From a virus: DNA of 36,802 nucleotides. Within the stretch, counting starts at the first letter, position 1, and every line of letters begins with the position of its first letter. A program made the translations under genes and the position numbers. The notes under the pieces are model-generated. The model was not told where the DNA came from. It saw only the letters and a list, made by a program, of their open reading frames with translations, and ran no database searches. Location of the stretch: IMG/VR virus record IMGVR_UViG_3300021959_000159, positions 1-36,802 of that record; one strand, written 5' to 3'. Positions 1 to 7,122 of this stretch are shown here, one piece after another.

Positions 1-36
1 TACTTCCTCTCCTGAGGATAGTCTAATTAATTTCAT
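1..36 (-). CDS. N-terminal fragment of a small Sm-like-type protein, cut by the window edge
   Basis: Only the first 12 codons are inside the window, reading MKLIRLSSGEEV. The ATG at 34-36 follows GGAG with about 6 bases of spacing, the same leader pattern seen before gp45, and an early promoter lies at 59-87. An in-frame ATG at 46-48 would add four residues, but the SD sequence overlaps it, so the ATG at 36 is preferred. The LxxGEE(V/I) start resembles that of the Sm-like protein encoded at 14496-14885, so this may be a related small beta-barrel protein. That link rests on a few residues and is an inference. Confidence 0.5.
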   Translation of the reverse strand, partial: MKLIRLSSGEEV

Positions 37-58
37 ATTTTTCTCCATATGTATATCT

Positions 59-87
59 ATTATACCATAGTTCTGGCATAATGTAAA
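59..87 (-). promoter_or_regulatory. Early sigma70-type promoter for the left-edge gene
   Basis: On the minus strand TTTACA (82-87) and TATAAT (59-64) are separated by 17 bp, with TG one base before the -10 box. The predicted start is about 16 bases before the ATG at 36, leaving room for the GGAG ribosome-binding site. Confidence 0.8.
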
Positions 88-104
88 GGTTTATTTTCAT
101 TATT

Positions 105-2636
105 TTATCCAAAGAAATCTTCCAATGATGCGACTTCTTTAGATGTCCAACCCACAGCATCCAAGATCGGATCAATCGGATCGAGGAATGTTTTTTGAAA
201 TTGTAATTCGTAATCAATATATTTCCTTAAGCCAAATTCTTCTGGCAGATAGTCTGGAAACGATATCACATTTTCGTGTATTGAATTTGGTTGACGAAGA
301 TATAAGAACTTAATCTTTTCTCCATTTTGAATTGGTTCGTATTTCTTTTTAAGACTCATGTCTTCGACAAGTTTATTGTATAAGATCGATCCACGAACAT
401 GAATAGGAGTACCCTTCTTATAAAGAGTATTTCTATCCTGCCATTTCTTGACTTGAGTTACTCCACGAGGAAATGCAATCTCATCTGGATCAAGAGTTTT
501 AAAATAGTTCTTAAATTGTTCGATTGCAGCTTGTACTGATTGTTCATCCTCTTTCATAATAACATTAAACATTTCTTTAAGAGCTTTACGACAAGGAGCT
601 GGAGTAGAAGATTTAATTGCTTCAATACCCATGATTTTCATCTTAGGTTCAGCATATCTTACGCCTTCGTTGTCATGCACATTCATTATGTAACGTTTCT
701 TAGCAGTCCAAAGAGCACGATCAGCGATTGCTTCACGTTTCATAACCATACGATTATCTACACCACCAAGAATACTATAAAGATCTGCATAAGACTTTTC
801 TAAAGCTGGTTCAAGAGCTTCCTGACTGAGCTTATCCATAAAGTCAATTGGATTTATAGGTTTAAATTTCTTTACAACATCGTCGAGAGTTACGTAAAGC
901 GAATCAGTATCGATTGCTACGATATAGTCTTTCCATGTTGTATTCTGCATTGCTTTATTAAGATATTGATTTAACGCATATTCAGCCCAACGAATTGTAA
1001 GCTGTCCTGTAAGAGTAATAGCTTCAGCAATTCTTTGGTCAAAGAATCTAAAGTAACGATTACCCATTGCACCATAAAGCGAGTTAAGCAGAATCTTAAT
1101 AGACATTTGTTTGTTTTCAGCGATTGCAATATCTCTTTCGATACGATACATTTCTTGTTTGTCTTCTTTGTCTACCTTCTGCATTTCTTTTTGAGCATCA
1201 ATCATTTCTTGTTTGATCGTTACACGTTCATTATACATCTCATCGATGATAAATGGAACAATGCCTGGTTTATCAGTTCGAAAGAATTGGCCATTAGCTG
1301 CAAGAGCTTTGCCACGATTGTCTGGTCTTGTCGATTTACTTAGAACGCTTTCAATATCGAACTGAGTAATCTCACCACTTGCAATTGTCTCAGGAGACAT
1401 GTTGTATTGCATAATGATAGAAGGATAAAGCGAGTTTAAGTCAAACGATACTACGTTATCGTGAATTCCTACATGAGGATCTTTTACAAAACCACCTGGA
1501 TAAGATGACTTTGCTTTATCTTCGATAAATGGTACAATAATATTGTTTGCAAAGAGTTTACGATAAATGATCGTATCCCATATCAAAGTAGTACCAAAGG
1601 TATCATTATAGTTAACGCCGCCTTTATAAGCCATCGTCATGCAGAGAGTAATAAGACCAAGCTTGTCTTCGATACGATCTACTAGCTCAACGTCTTTGAT
1701 ATTATAGTCAATAAATTTTTGATGGTTATGTTTATATAAAGTATGTAGATTTGAATACTCTTCGTAAGAAAGTTTCTTTTCTCCTAGGACAACATTAGCA
1801 ATATGGTCTAGTTTATATGTCTCTTGAGGACCATACGAATAACCAAACTTTTTAAATAAGTCTAAGTAATCAAGTTGAGATATACCTTTTAGCTCATAAG
1901 CAGTTTGAGTCCTACCCATTTTAGTTACTTCTTGTCGATCGACTAATCCCCAAGGACTAAGTCTTTTGACATAGCTTTCGCCAAGCATACGATTGATTCT
2001 ATTGACAAGGTATGGAATATCAAAGAAACGACTGTTCCAACCTGTGATAACGTCTGGACAATATTGTTGAGATGACCAGTGAGTAATAAAGTTAATGAGT
2101 AAGTCGTCTTCACGATCGAACTTACGATAGATGACCATATTGTTTTTCATATACGATTTTTCTACATCATAATCGCCAAGTCCCCATACGTAATATGTCT
2201 CTCCAATATTACTTTTCATACAGATTGCTGTTACTTTATGGTCAGCTTTTTCAGGCTCAGGAAATCCATCATCGGATTGAACTTCGATATCGATTGTTGT
2301 TACATTGATTTTATTACGATCAAATCCTACATTGCCTGGATAATAGTCATTGATAAACGCAGGGATGTATTTAGTATTACCATATATGGTCTTTCCAGCT
2401 ACGCCTTTGTTTGCTGTTACGTATTCGTTTGCAGTCCTCATAGACTCGAATCTCTTTCCGGCGTTTGCTACACCGACAGGAGTTCCATCAAGAGCAACAT
2501 ACGACGTTTTAAGATTAGTCGATGTAAATAAGATTGGTTCGTATTTGATTTTCTTTTCAATTCTTCGTCCATGATCATATCCTCTTAAAAGAATTTGATT
2601 GCCATAGCGAGAAACATTAGTGTAAAATTGTAGCAT
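105..2636 (-). CDS. 43: T4-like DNA polymerase gp43 (family B)
   Basis: Replicative DNA polymerase with 3'-5' proofreading exonuclease, 843 residues (T4 gp43 is about 900). Exonuclease motifs are visible: DIE at residues 116-118, GWNSRFFDIP near 199-208, and YNIKDVELVD near 311-320. Polymerase motif A is DLNSLYPSII (399-408), motif B is KILLNSLYG (about 514-522), motif C is DTDS (576-579), and KKRY follows. The C-terminus SLEDFFG looks like the clamp-binding peptide that would dock on gp45. The N-terminus aligns with the T4-like start, so the ATG at 2636 is favoured. No Shine-Dalgarno sequence precedes it, and the -10 box of its promoter (2642-2670) ends only 6 bases upstream, so the mRNA may be leaderless. 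It works with gp44/62 and gp45, encoded just upstream in transcription order. Confidence 0.98.
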   Translation of the reverse strand: MLQFYTNVSRYGNQILLRGYDHGRRIEKKIKYEPILFTSTNLKTSYVALDGTPVGVANAGKRFESMRTANEYVTANKGVAGKTIYGNTKYIPAFINDYYPGNVGFDRNKINVTTIDIEVQSDDGFPEPEKADHKVTAICMKSNIGETYYVWGLGDYDVEKSYMKNNMVIYRKFDREDDLLINFITHWSSQQYCPDVITGWNSRFFDIPYLVNRINRMLGESYVKRLSPWGLVDRQEVTKMGRTQTAYELKGISQLDYLDLFKKFGYSYGPQETYKLDHIANVVLGEKKLSYEEYSNLHTLYKHNHQKFIDYNIKDVELVDRIEDKLGLITLCMTMAYKGGVNYNDTFGTTLIWDTIIYRKLFANNIIVPFIEDKAKSSYPGGFVKDPHVGIHDNVVSFDLNSLYPSIIMQYNMSPETIASGEITQFDIESVLSKSTRPDNRGKALAANGQFFRTDKPGIVPFIIDEMYNERVTIKQEMIDAQKEMQKVDKEDKQEMYRIERDIAIAENKQMSIKILLNSLYGAMGNRYFRFFDQRIAEAITLTGQLTIRWAEYALNQYLNKAMQNTTWKDYIVAIDTDSLYVTLDDVVKKFKPINPIDFMDKLSQEALEPALEKSYADLYSILGGVDNRMVMKREAIADRALWTAKKRYIMNVHDNEGVRYAEPKMKIMGIEAIKSSTPAPCRKALKEMFNVIMKEDEQSVQAAIEQFKNYFKTLDPDEIAFPRGVTQVKKWQDRNTLYKKGTPIHVRGSILYNKLVEDMSLKKKYEPIQNGEKIKFLYLRQPNSIHENVISFPDYLPEEFGLRKYIDYELQFQKTFLDPIDPILDAVGWTSKEVASLEDFFG

Positions 2637-2641
2637 AGGTA

Positions 2642-2670
2642 TATTATACCATAGTTTGGTTGTTTTGTAA
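2642..2670 (-). promoter_or_regulatory. Early sigma70-type promoter of gp43
   Basis: TTTACA (2665-2670), 17 bp, TATAAT (2642-2647) on the minus strand, with TGG before the -10 box. The -10 box ends 6 bases before the gp43 ATG, which places the expected transcription start on or next to the start codon. Confidence 0.85.
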
Positions 2671-2702
2671 ACGTATTTTTGTGATTATTTTCAATAAAGG
2701 TT

Positions 2703-2722
2703 GGGGCTAATTTCTTAGCCCC
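2703..2722 (-). terminator. Hairpin terminator between the hsp20 unit and gp43
   Basis: On the minus strand GGGGCTAA and TTAGCCCC form a perfect 8-bp stem closed by a GAAA tetraloop. It is followed by a moderately T-rich AACCTTTATTG. It lies after the 39-residue ORF and just before the gp43 promoter, so it would insulate polymerase expression from the upstream unit. The T tract is short, so termination may be partial. Confidence 0.65.
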
Positions 2723-2744
2723 GCATGATTATCAATGATCTTAA

Positions 2745-2864
2745 CTATAATGATAACAGGACTGTTATCGGCGCAATGCCAATGCATGTCATTCCAATTA
2801 TCAATGCGGTTAAGGTCTCATTAATGTCGTCATATTTTTCCATGTAATGGATTATATGTTTCAT
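2745..2864 (-). CDS. 39-residue predicted membrane microprotein
   Basis: Unrecognised small protein downstream of hsp20. The ATG at 2864 has a good ribosome-binding site (GGAG, then 6 bases), matching other genes of this phage. Residues 1-16 are polar (MKHIIHYMEKYDDINE); residues 18-39 form one hydrophobic, membrane-spanning-like stretch that runs to the C-terminus. It ends shortly before the hairpin at 2703-2722, so it is the last gene of the hsp20 transcript. Size and shape fit a single-pass inner-membrane protein, perhaps acting late in infection, but no function can be assigned. Confidence 0.6.
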   Translation of the reverse strand: MKHIIHYMEKYDDINETLTALIIGMTCIGIAPITVLLSL

Positions 2865-2911
2865 TATTTTCTCCAGTAGAAATTAAATATTACTACTGAG
2901 ATTCGCCGTCA

Positions 2912-3364
2912 TCAGCCTTTTAAAAAGGCTTTTTTCTTTGACCCAGTAGACCCTAATTCGATCTTCCTAGGACGCTTCTCTTCTGGGAGTTCAACTCTAG
3001 CATAAACTACGAGTATACCATCTTCAAGATCAGCACCATCTATTACGACAAATTCTGAGAGGCGGAAGCTCTTCTCAAATTTGCGAGATGAAATGCCTTT
3101 ATATGCATACTCACGTTCTGTTGGTTCCACTTCACCTTTGATTTTAAGAATGCCGTCCTTTAACTCTATGTCAATATCAGACTTCTTAAATCCTGCAATC
3201 GCTAGCTCAATCAAGAATTTCTCTTCATCGATCTTTACGACGTTGTGTGGTGGATAGTTATCATTACCAGATCTAGCACTTGCATGAATTCTTTCTAAGT
3301 CTTCAAACAATGTATCAAATCCGACGAATAATGAACGTGGTACGTTCAAAGTATTTCTTACCAT
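2912..3364 (-). CDS. hsp20: Small heat-shock protein of the Hsp20/IbpA family
   Basis: ATP-independent holdase chaperone, 150 residues. The alpha-crystallin domain spans roughly residues 40-140. It has the typical AGFKKSDIDIEL segment, the GISSRKFEKSF segment around the dimerisation strand, and the closing LEDGILVVYARVELPEEKRPRKIEL. The ATG at 3364 follows a strong AGGAGG with 8 bases of spacing. Hsp20 is a hallmark accessory gene of marine T4-like phages, usually placed beside gp43 as here. A late-type box (TATAAATA) lies 62 bases upstream, suggesting expression during virion assembly, where it might protect structural proteins; that role is inferred. Confidence 0.95.
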   Translation of the reverse strand: MVRNTLNVPRSLFVGFDTLFEDLERIHASARSGNDNYPPHNVVKIDEEKFLIELAIAGFKKSDIDIELKDGILKIKGEVEPTEREYAYKGISSRKFEKSFRLSEFVVIDGADLEDGILVVYARVELPEEKRPRKIELGSTGSKKKAFLKG

Positions 3365-3425
3365 TTTAATTTCCTCCTATAATAGCAAGGTTAATATATG
3401 GACCCGATAATTCGGCATCCACTTT

Positions 3426-3433
3426 TATTTATA
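3426..3433 (-). promoter_or_regulatory. T4-type late promoter upstream of hsp20
   Basis: TATAAATA on the minus strand, in the gap between the 43-residue ORF and hsp20 and slightly overlapping the gap's upstream end. It lies 62 bases before the hsp20 ATG, leaving a leader with AGGAGG. It matches the late box recognised by gp55 in T4. Confidence 0.6.
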
Positions 3434-3438
3434 ACGGT

Positions 3439-3570
3439 TTATAGTCCCGTTACCAATATTCCTAAATATATTCCTAATCCAAACGTGAAGAGATATCCAG
3501 CAAGTGTTAGCTGATCTTCGAGTTGTTTTGTTTTAGGAATCAGTTTCATTCTTTTTAACTGTTTTGTCAT
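3439..3570 (-). CDS. 43-residue predicted membrane microprotein
   Basis: Unrecognised small protein whose ATG overlaps the regA stop codon (ATGA), so translation is probably coupled to regA. The first 20 residues are basic and polar (MTKQLKRMKLIPKTKQLEDQ). Residues 21-43 form a single hydrophobic segment rich in Gly and Leu reaching the C-terminus. It resembles a single-pass membrane protein with a cytoplasmic basic N-terminus. It is the last gene of the gp45-regA unit before the late box of hsp20. Function unknown. Confidence 0.6.
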   Translation of the reverse strand: MTKQLKRMKLIPKTKQLEDQLTLAGYLFTFGLGIYLGILVTGL

Positions 3571-3995
3571 TCCTTATTTTGCGTGTTCCCAATGTTGTAT
3601 TTTGGACAGAGCTCCCATTGTGATTTTTCCTTAAAGGGGATCACCTTGATTTGTCTTAATGGAGCAATACCTTTTGCTTTCTCGGGATTAACTATTGATA
3701 CTAGTCCCCAATCTGCAAGTAATGTCGTTATAGTATTTCTACGTTCTATATCGTTTTCTAATAAATTAGATGGCTTACCATCTAATAGAAAGAGCTCTTT
3801 AAAATGTACTATAAAGTACCTGCCTTGCTTATGTAATATATGGCAAGACTGAAAAAGTTTTTGGTCTTTTCTTGATGCGACTCCTATTCGAGTAAGAGTT
3901 TCTCTTATCTTTAAAAAGTCGTCTGGTTCGTTTAGACTGACTTCTAGCATATGGCTAGGCGTCCAGTCGGTTATTTGAATGTTATCGTTTTCCAC
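3567..3995 (-). CDS. regA: RegA translational repressor
   Basis: RegA binds early phage mRNAs near their start codons and blocks translation initiation; in T4 it controls the clamp and clamp-loader genes as well as itself. The protein is 142 residues against 122 in T4, with the conserved core visible (LEVSLNEPDDFLKIRETLTRIGVAS, then LHKQGRYFIVHFKELFLLDGK and RRNTITTLLADWGLV). The start is GTG at 3995, inside the last codons of gp62 (14-base overlap), with a weak GAGG/AAGG upstream. The non-ATG start and overlap suggest translation coupled to gp62. The order gp45-44-62-regA-43 is the classical T4 replication cluster. Confidence 0.93.
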   Translation of the reverse strand: MENDNIQITDWTPSHMLEVSLNEPDDFLKIRETLTRIGVASRKDQKLFQSCHILHKQGRYFIVHFKELFLLDGKPSNLLENDIERRNTITTLLADWGLVSIVNPEKAKGIAPLRQIKVIPFKEKSQWELCPKYNIGNTQNKE

Positions 3996-4359
3996 CCTTA
4001 TAAATCCTCAATTTCAATTGTTCAATTTGTTCATTACTCATTAACGTTAATGCAGATTTAGCTTTCTCATTACTATATCCATAATATTCTTTGATGAGTT
4101 CGAGATTAGCAACTTCATCTGCTTTAATCCATTTAGACCATCTCTTTTTCTTCCTTATTATATTTATAAGAAAATCAAACTGAAGACGATGGTCTAGGGT
4201 GTGGTTCTTATTCATTTCATTTGCATACAATACTGTGTCTTTAAAGTATGATAAACCTTTATTGATTATAAAAGGATTATATTCTTTTTCAGATAAGTCA
4301 TCAACCATGATATCTTTCTTAGATTCATTGATTGCTTTTAAGTATTCAAATGGGTTCAT
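3982..4359 (-). CDS. 62: Clamp loader small subunit gp62
   Basis: Small subunit of the clamp loader, which with four gp44 subunits opens gp45 and loads it on primer-template DNA. It is 125 residues, clearly shorter than T4 gp62 (187), as is usual in marine T4-likes. Identification rests on the N-terminus MNPFEYLKAINESKKDIM, the KGLSYFKDTVLYANEMN segment, the LDHRLQFDFLINIIRKKKRWSKW segment, and position between gp44 and regA. The ATG at 4359 overlaps the stop of the 56-residue ORF upstream (ATGA), so expression is coupled. Confidence 0.88.
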   Translation of the reverse strand: MNPFEYLKAINESKKDIMVDDLSEKEYNPFIINKGLSYFKDTVLYANEMNKNHTLDHRLQFDFLINIIRKKKRWSKWIKADEVANLELIKEYYGYSNEKAKSALTLMSNEQIEQLKLRIYKGGKR

Positions 4360-4526
4360 ATGCCAAGTGCTTGTTTAGTTTTTCTTTCGAGGAGATACTT
4401 TTCAGCATCAAGTTCAGTGTGAAAAACTCGTTCTCTAGAAATAATACCTGATTCATCTATACCCACGACTCGAAACATTACGTCTTCGCCATCAGCATAA
4501 TAAACTTTAACTATACTCCAATTCAT
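4356..4526 (-). CDS. 56-residue conserved-looking protein between gp44 and gp62
   Basis: A small gene filling the gap between the two clamp-loader genes. It begins MNWSIVKVYYADGEDVMFRV and ends ERKTKQALGI. Its ATG overlaps the gp44 stop and its stop overlaps the gp62 start, both as ATGA, which is strong evidence that it is translated and stoichiometrically linked to the loader. The first half looks like alternating beta strands and the second half a helix (TELDAEKYLLERKTKQ). No domain was recognised. It could be a loader-associated factor or a regulator of clamp loading, but this is only positional inference. Confidence 0.75.
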   Translation of the reverse strand: MNWSIVKVYYADGEDVMFRVVGIDESGIISRERVFHTELDAEKYLLERKTKQALGI

Positions 4527-5458
4527 TTGAATTTAACTCCTGCCATAACTTCAGTTAAGCATGCGACCATATTTAATTCATGATCAGCAACAAAACTGTT
4601 TTTATATTGATAATCAGCCAAGATAAGTACCAATTGAGGTATTGATTGTGGCTCTACGAATTCGCCCATGTTATCATATATCTTACGAAACATAGCAGCT
4701 GGTTCAGTGTCAATGTTATCTGCAACCCATTGTCTCATTTGCTTAAAGTTTTTAAGTTTAAGAGAGTTCATTAGAGTATCAAGACTGATATCAGTTGCGT
4801 TAACTAATATACCACTGTCAATTTTACCAAAGTTTGAATATCGTTGTAACTCATTAAGTGTTCTACGAAAATCAGGGAAGTATTTAATTATTAGCTCAGC
4901 AAGTACTGCTGGATCTGAATTAATACTTTCTACTTGTAAGATTTGCTGTACTCTTTGCATGAACTGACCAGCTAAAGCATCTCTTTCTTTCTTTGGCATA
5001 GCAAATTCAATGACACTACATCTTGAATGCAGTGGTTCGATTACACGATTTTTAAAGTTACATGTAAGGATAAACCTACAATTGTTACTAAACTCTTCAA
5101 TGAATCCGCGTAAAGCTGGTTGAGTGGATTGTGGATTAAGGTAATCCGCTTCGTCAAGGATGACTACTTTGTAGCCACCAGATAAGGAAACTGACGAAGC
5201 GAATTGTTTGATTTTGTTTCTTAGAGTATCAATGCCTGATTCTTCTGAACCATTGATGACAATATAGTCTAAATCCAATTCGTTGCAAAGTGCTCTGGCA
5301 ACAGTGGTCTTTCCTGTACCTGCTGTCCCAGTGAACATCATATTCTGAAGTTCGCCTTTGGTTATAATGTTTGAGAAGATCTTACTTAGATCTTGAGAGA
5401 GGACACATTCCTCTACTTTCTTTGGTCGATATTTTTCAACCCATAGGAATTCATCCAT
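4523..5458 (-). CDS. 44: Clamp loader large subunit gp44 (AAA+ ATPase)
   Basis: ATPase subunit of the sliding-clamp loader, 311 residues (T4 gp44 is 319). Walker A is GTAGTGKTT (44-52), Walker B with the RFC-type DEAD box is VVILDEADYL (98-107), and the SRC arginine-finger motif is at 145-147. The N-terminal LWVEKYRPKKVEECVL segment is typical of RFC/gp44 proteins. The ATG at 5458 lies inside the 3' end of the SH3-like gene (8-base overlap). It acts with gp62 to load gp45 for gp43, and in T4 also supports gp55-dependent late transcription through the loaded clamp. Confidence 0.97.
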   Translation of the reverse strand: MDEFLWVEKYRPKKVEECVLSQDLSKIFSNIITKGELQNMMFTGTAGTGKTTVARALCNELDLDYIVINGSEESGIDTLRNKIKQFASSVSLSGGYKVVILDEADYLNPQSTQPALRGFIEEFSNNCRFILTCNFKNRVIEPLHSRCSVIEFAMPKKERDALAGQFMQRVQQILQVESINSDPAVLAELIIKYFPDFRRTLNELQRYSNFGKIDSGILVNATDISLDTLMNSLKLKNFKQMRQWVADNIDTEPAAMFRKIYDNMGEFVEPQSIPQLVLILADYQYKNSFVADHELNMVACLTEVMAGVKFK

Positions 5459-5714
5459 TGATGACCTCCCATGATTCTACCGTATCTAATCGAAATGAGC
5501 GCCATGCTGATTTGTCTAACGACCAAACAGGAAAAGCTTCCATTGAGTTCGATGAATAGTTAATAGTAGTTTCAATTCCATTCTCTTTAAGAATGTCTTT
5601 GTTAAGCGTACAAGGCATTACTCTTAGTTCGCCTGTATCAATTTTAGTAAATGATACTGTTACTTGCCCTTTTTGTAAAGCCTCGAGCAGATTGGCTTTG
5701 TCATTTGTTGTCAT
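5451..5714 (-). CDS. SH3-fold-type hypothetical protein (DUF2693-like)
   Basis: 87-residue protein that looks like the small SH3-like family (DUF2693) common beside gp44 in marine T4-like phages. Diagnostic parts are LLEALQKGQVTVSFTKIDTGELRVMPCTLN at the start and PVWSLDKSAWRSFRLDTV near the end. The ATG at 5714 sits 43 bases after the stop of the 85-residue gene, and the 3' end overlaps gp44. The consistent linkage with the clamp-loader genes suggests a replication-related or regulatory role, but no biochemical function is established to my knowledge. Family assignment is from memory of the sequence pattern. Confidence 0.75.
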   Translation of the reverse strand: MTTNDKANLLEALQKGQVTVSFTKIDTGELRVMPCTLNKDILKENGIETTINYSSNSMEAFPVWSLDKSAWRSFRLDTVESWEVING

Positions 5715-5756
5715 AATATATCCTTAAATTGTGAGAGGACTTTCACCTCTCTGTTG

Positions 5757-6014
5757 TTATTCTTCTGAAGCTGGTTCTTCAACAGGTACCTGTCCTTCAG
5801 GAGCTTCATCAGCTCCTTTTGATGCAGCGTTAAGGAAAGTAACAACTCTGTTACGTAGTCCTCCAACTGATTCAAGCTCTGGTCCTTCAAATCCACCTCT
5901 TTTAGAACAAATATCGATAATTTGTACCATTGTAGCGATGTCTTGTAAAGAAAGCTGAACTTGCTCTGGCATTTCTGTTGTTTCAGTTTCAGTGGTATTC
6001 ACTTCTTCTGTCAT
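5757..6014 (-). CDS. Conserved hypothetical protein of marine T4-like phages
   Basis: 85-residue protein with acidic, Thr/Glu-rich ends and a helical centre that includes LQDIATMVQIIDICSKRGGF and then a GLRNRVVTFLNAA segment. I recognise this central pattern from proteins encoded next to gp45 in marine T4-likes, but no function is known. The ATG at 6014 has AGGAG with 8 bases of spacing; the SD overlaps the stop of a possible 16-residue ORF. It lies in the gp45-to-regA transcription unit. Confidence 0.8.
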   Translation of the reverse strand: MTEEVNTTETETTEMPEQVQLSLQDIATMVQIIDICSKRGGFEGPELESVGGLRNRVVTFLNAASKGADEAPEGQVPVEEPASEE

Positions 6015-6023
6015 AATTTTCTC

Positions 6024-6074
6024 CTATGCATAGTTACGAAAATAAGAAGACCCGCCCCATGCAGCATCTTCCAT
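6024..6074 (-). CDS. Possible 16-residue leader peptide between gp45 and the 85-residue gene
   Basis: ATG at 6074 encodes MEDAAWGGSSYFRNYA and stops at a TAG that forms part of the TAGGAG ribosome-binding site for the next gene. AGGA abuts the ATG directly, so its own initiation signal is poor. The placement would suit a translational-coupling peptide, but an ORF this short may be chance. Confidence 0.25.
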   Translation of the reverse strand: MEDAAWGGSSYFRNYA

Positions 6075-6084
6075 TCCTACAATA

Positions 6085-6092
6085 TATTTATA
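6085..6092 (-). promoter_or_regulatory. Candidate late promoter at the end of gp45
   Basis: TATAAATA on the minus strand overlaps the gp45 stop codon and lies about 75 bases before the 85-residue gene. It could provide late transcription of the gp44-62-regA segment. Because the box includes the stop codon in AT-rich DNA, chance is a real possibility. Confidence 0.4.
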
Positions 6093-6765
6093 CATTGTAG
6101 CTTGAGTTTTTCTCAAGAGCAATAAAATAATCCACTGGGTAATTGCTATTAGTCCAGTTAGAGATTAGCTTTGAGCTGATGCTTACAAAGTAATCGCCTG
6201 GTAGTAGCTTTAAGTTTGGAATACTTACTACGAATTGAAACTCATTCTTACATGAGTTGTCTTTATCTAATTCAAGCTCAAATACATTTGAAGTTGAATC
6301 TTTAGTATCTAAGACCGATGCTGTGATCAATCCATTGTTACCTGTTAATGATAATTCAGTATGACCAAGAACTGCTGCAGCTTTACGAATCTGATTTAGT
6401 TTATCTTCTTCGATGTTTACTCCAAGTTCTGGATCAGGCATTTGAATATCTTTTTGCGGTGTTGTAAGAATATCAGCTTCAGAAAAGTAGTATCTAATCT
6501 GTTGAGATGAATTACCGCCTTTGATTAATACTGACTTAGCTTCAAATTGTAATGTTGGCTGATCAATAAGACTAAGTACTGACAAGAATTCGTTTAAGTC
6601 ATAGACTCCAAACTCTTGTGGGAAGTCTTCTACAATCGTTGCTGATGCTAAGATAGTTTTAGACTCTGAAATAGTTTTAAGTTTCAAGCCTGGTTTGAAT
6701 ACCAAGTTTGGATTAATTGTTGCAAAGTTTTTTAACACATTCAAGGTGTCATTTGATAGGTTCAT
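6088..6765 (-). CDS. 45: Sliding clamp gp45
   Basis: Trimeric ring that tethers DNA polymerase gp43 to DNA and, in T4, activates gp55-dependent late promoters. It is 225 residues, as in T4 (228). The N-terminus MNLSNDTLNVLKNFATINPN and the strand-rich remainder (for example FEAKSVLIKGGNSSQQIRYYF) fit the family. The ATG at 6765 is preceded by GGAG with 5 bases of spacing and an early promoter at 6785-6813. The gene heads a unit running through the 85-residue gene, the SH3-like gene, gp44, the 56-residue gene, gp62, regA and the 43-residue ORF. Confidence 0.93.
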   Translation of the reverse strand: MNLSNDTLNVLKNFATINPNLVFKPGLKLKTISESKTILASATIVEDFPQEFGVYDLNEFLSVLSLIDQPTLQFEAKSVLIKGGNSSQQIRYYFSEADILTTPQKDIQMPDPELGVNIEEDKLNQIRKAAAVLGHTELSLTGNNGLITASVLDTKDSTSNVFELELDKDNSCKNEFQFVVSIPNLKLLPGDYFVSISSKLISNWTNSNYPVDYFIALEKNSSYNV

Positions 6766-6784
6766 ATTTTCTCCATTATATTAT

Positions 6785-6813
6785 ATTATACCATAGTTTA
6801 CGCATTATGTAAA
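6785..6813 (-). promoter_or_regulatory. Early sigma70-type promoter of the gp45-regA unit
   Basis: TTTACA (6808-6813), 17 bp, TATAAT (6785-6790) on the minus strand, preceded by TGG. Upstream of the -35 box lies the TGAAAA-AATAATCG stretch shared with several other early promoters here. The leader to gp45 is only about 12 bases but contains GGAG. Confidence 0.85.
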
Positions 6814-6816
6814 CGA

Positions 6817-7122
6817 TTATTTTTCATTCATTTTGTCATGACAGTTAAGTGCAATGATACTATAGTGGAGAATCTTTAAAAGATCTGCTCTATTGTGTCC
6901 TTCTTTCTTGCCATATCTTTGAGCGTACTTAAGTACATTGCCCAAAGCGAATCCCATACCATGACCACAATCAATGATAAATTCAGTTGATTGAAACTGA
7001 TTCTTCGAATAATGGCCTCCATAAGTTTTGTCGATATAAGTCTGAAGCTCTGTAATCAGAGCTTTTTCATTAAACTTATAATCGATATGTTTAATTTGTG
7101 GTTTTTTACTGAACATCGTCAA
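6817..7122 (-). CDS. DUF3310 (SaV-like) family protein
   Basis: 101-residue protein with the central GHGMGFALGNVLKYAQRYGKKEGHN segment and the following DLLKILHYSIIAL helix, the pattern of the DUF3310/SaV-like family found in many phages. Function is not established. The likely start is TTG at 7122, giving GGAG with 6 bases of spacing, the usual spacing here; the ATG at 7116 would put the SD 12 bases away. It overlaps the 3' end of the CobS-like gene by 17 bases and is probably coupled to it. It ends just before the gp45 promoter. Confidence 0.75.
   Translation of the reverse strand: MTMFSKKPQIKHIDYKFNEKALITELQTYIDKTYGGHYSKNQFQSTEFIIDCGHGMGFALGNVLKYAQRYGKKEGHNRADLLKILHYSIIALNCHDKMNEK

Noticed and set aside
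23-217. 64-codon minus-strand frame overlapping the 3' end of gp43
   Set aside because: It lies over the coding end of gp43 in another frame and over the early promoter at 59-87, and the translation shows no family pattern.
4161-4168. TATAAATA box inside gp62
   Set aside because: It is within a coding region of AT-rich DNA and far from a gene start; regA begins more than 160 bases downstream, so chance is more likely than a late promoter.
5711-5896. 61-codon minus-strand frame within the 85-residue gene
   Set aside because: The overlapping frame at 5757-6014 has the better ribosome-binding site and a recognisable conserved core.
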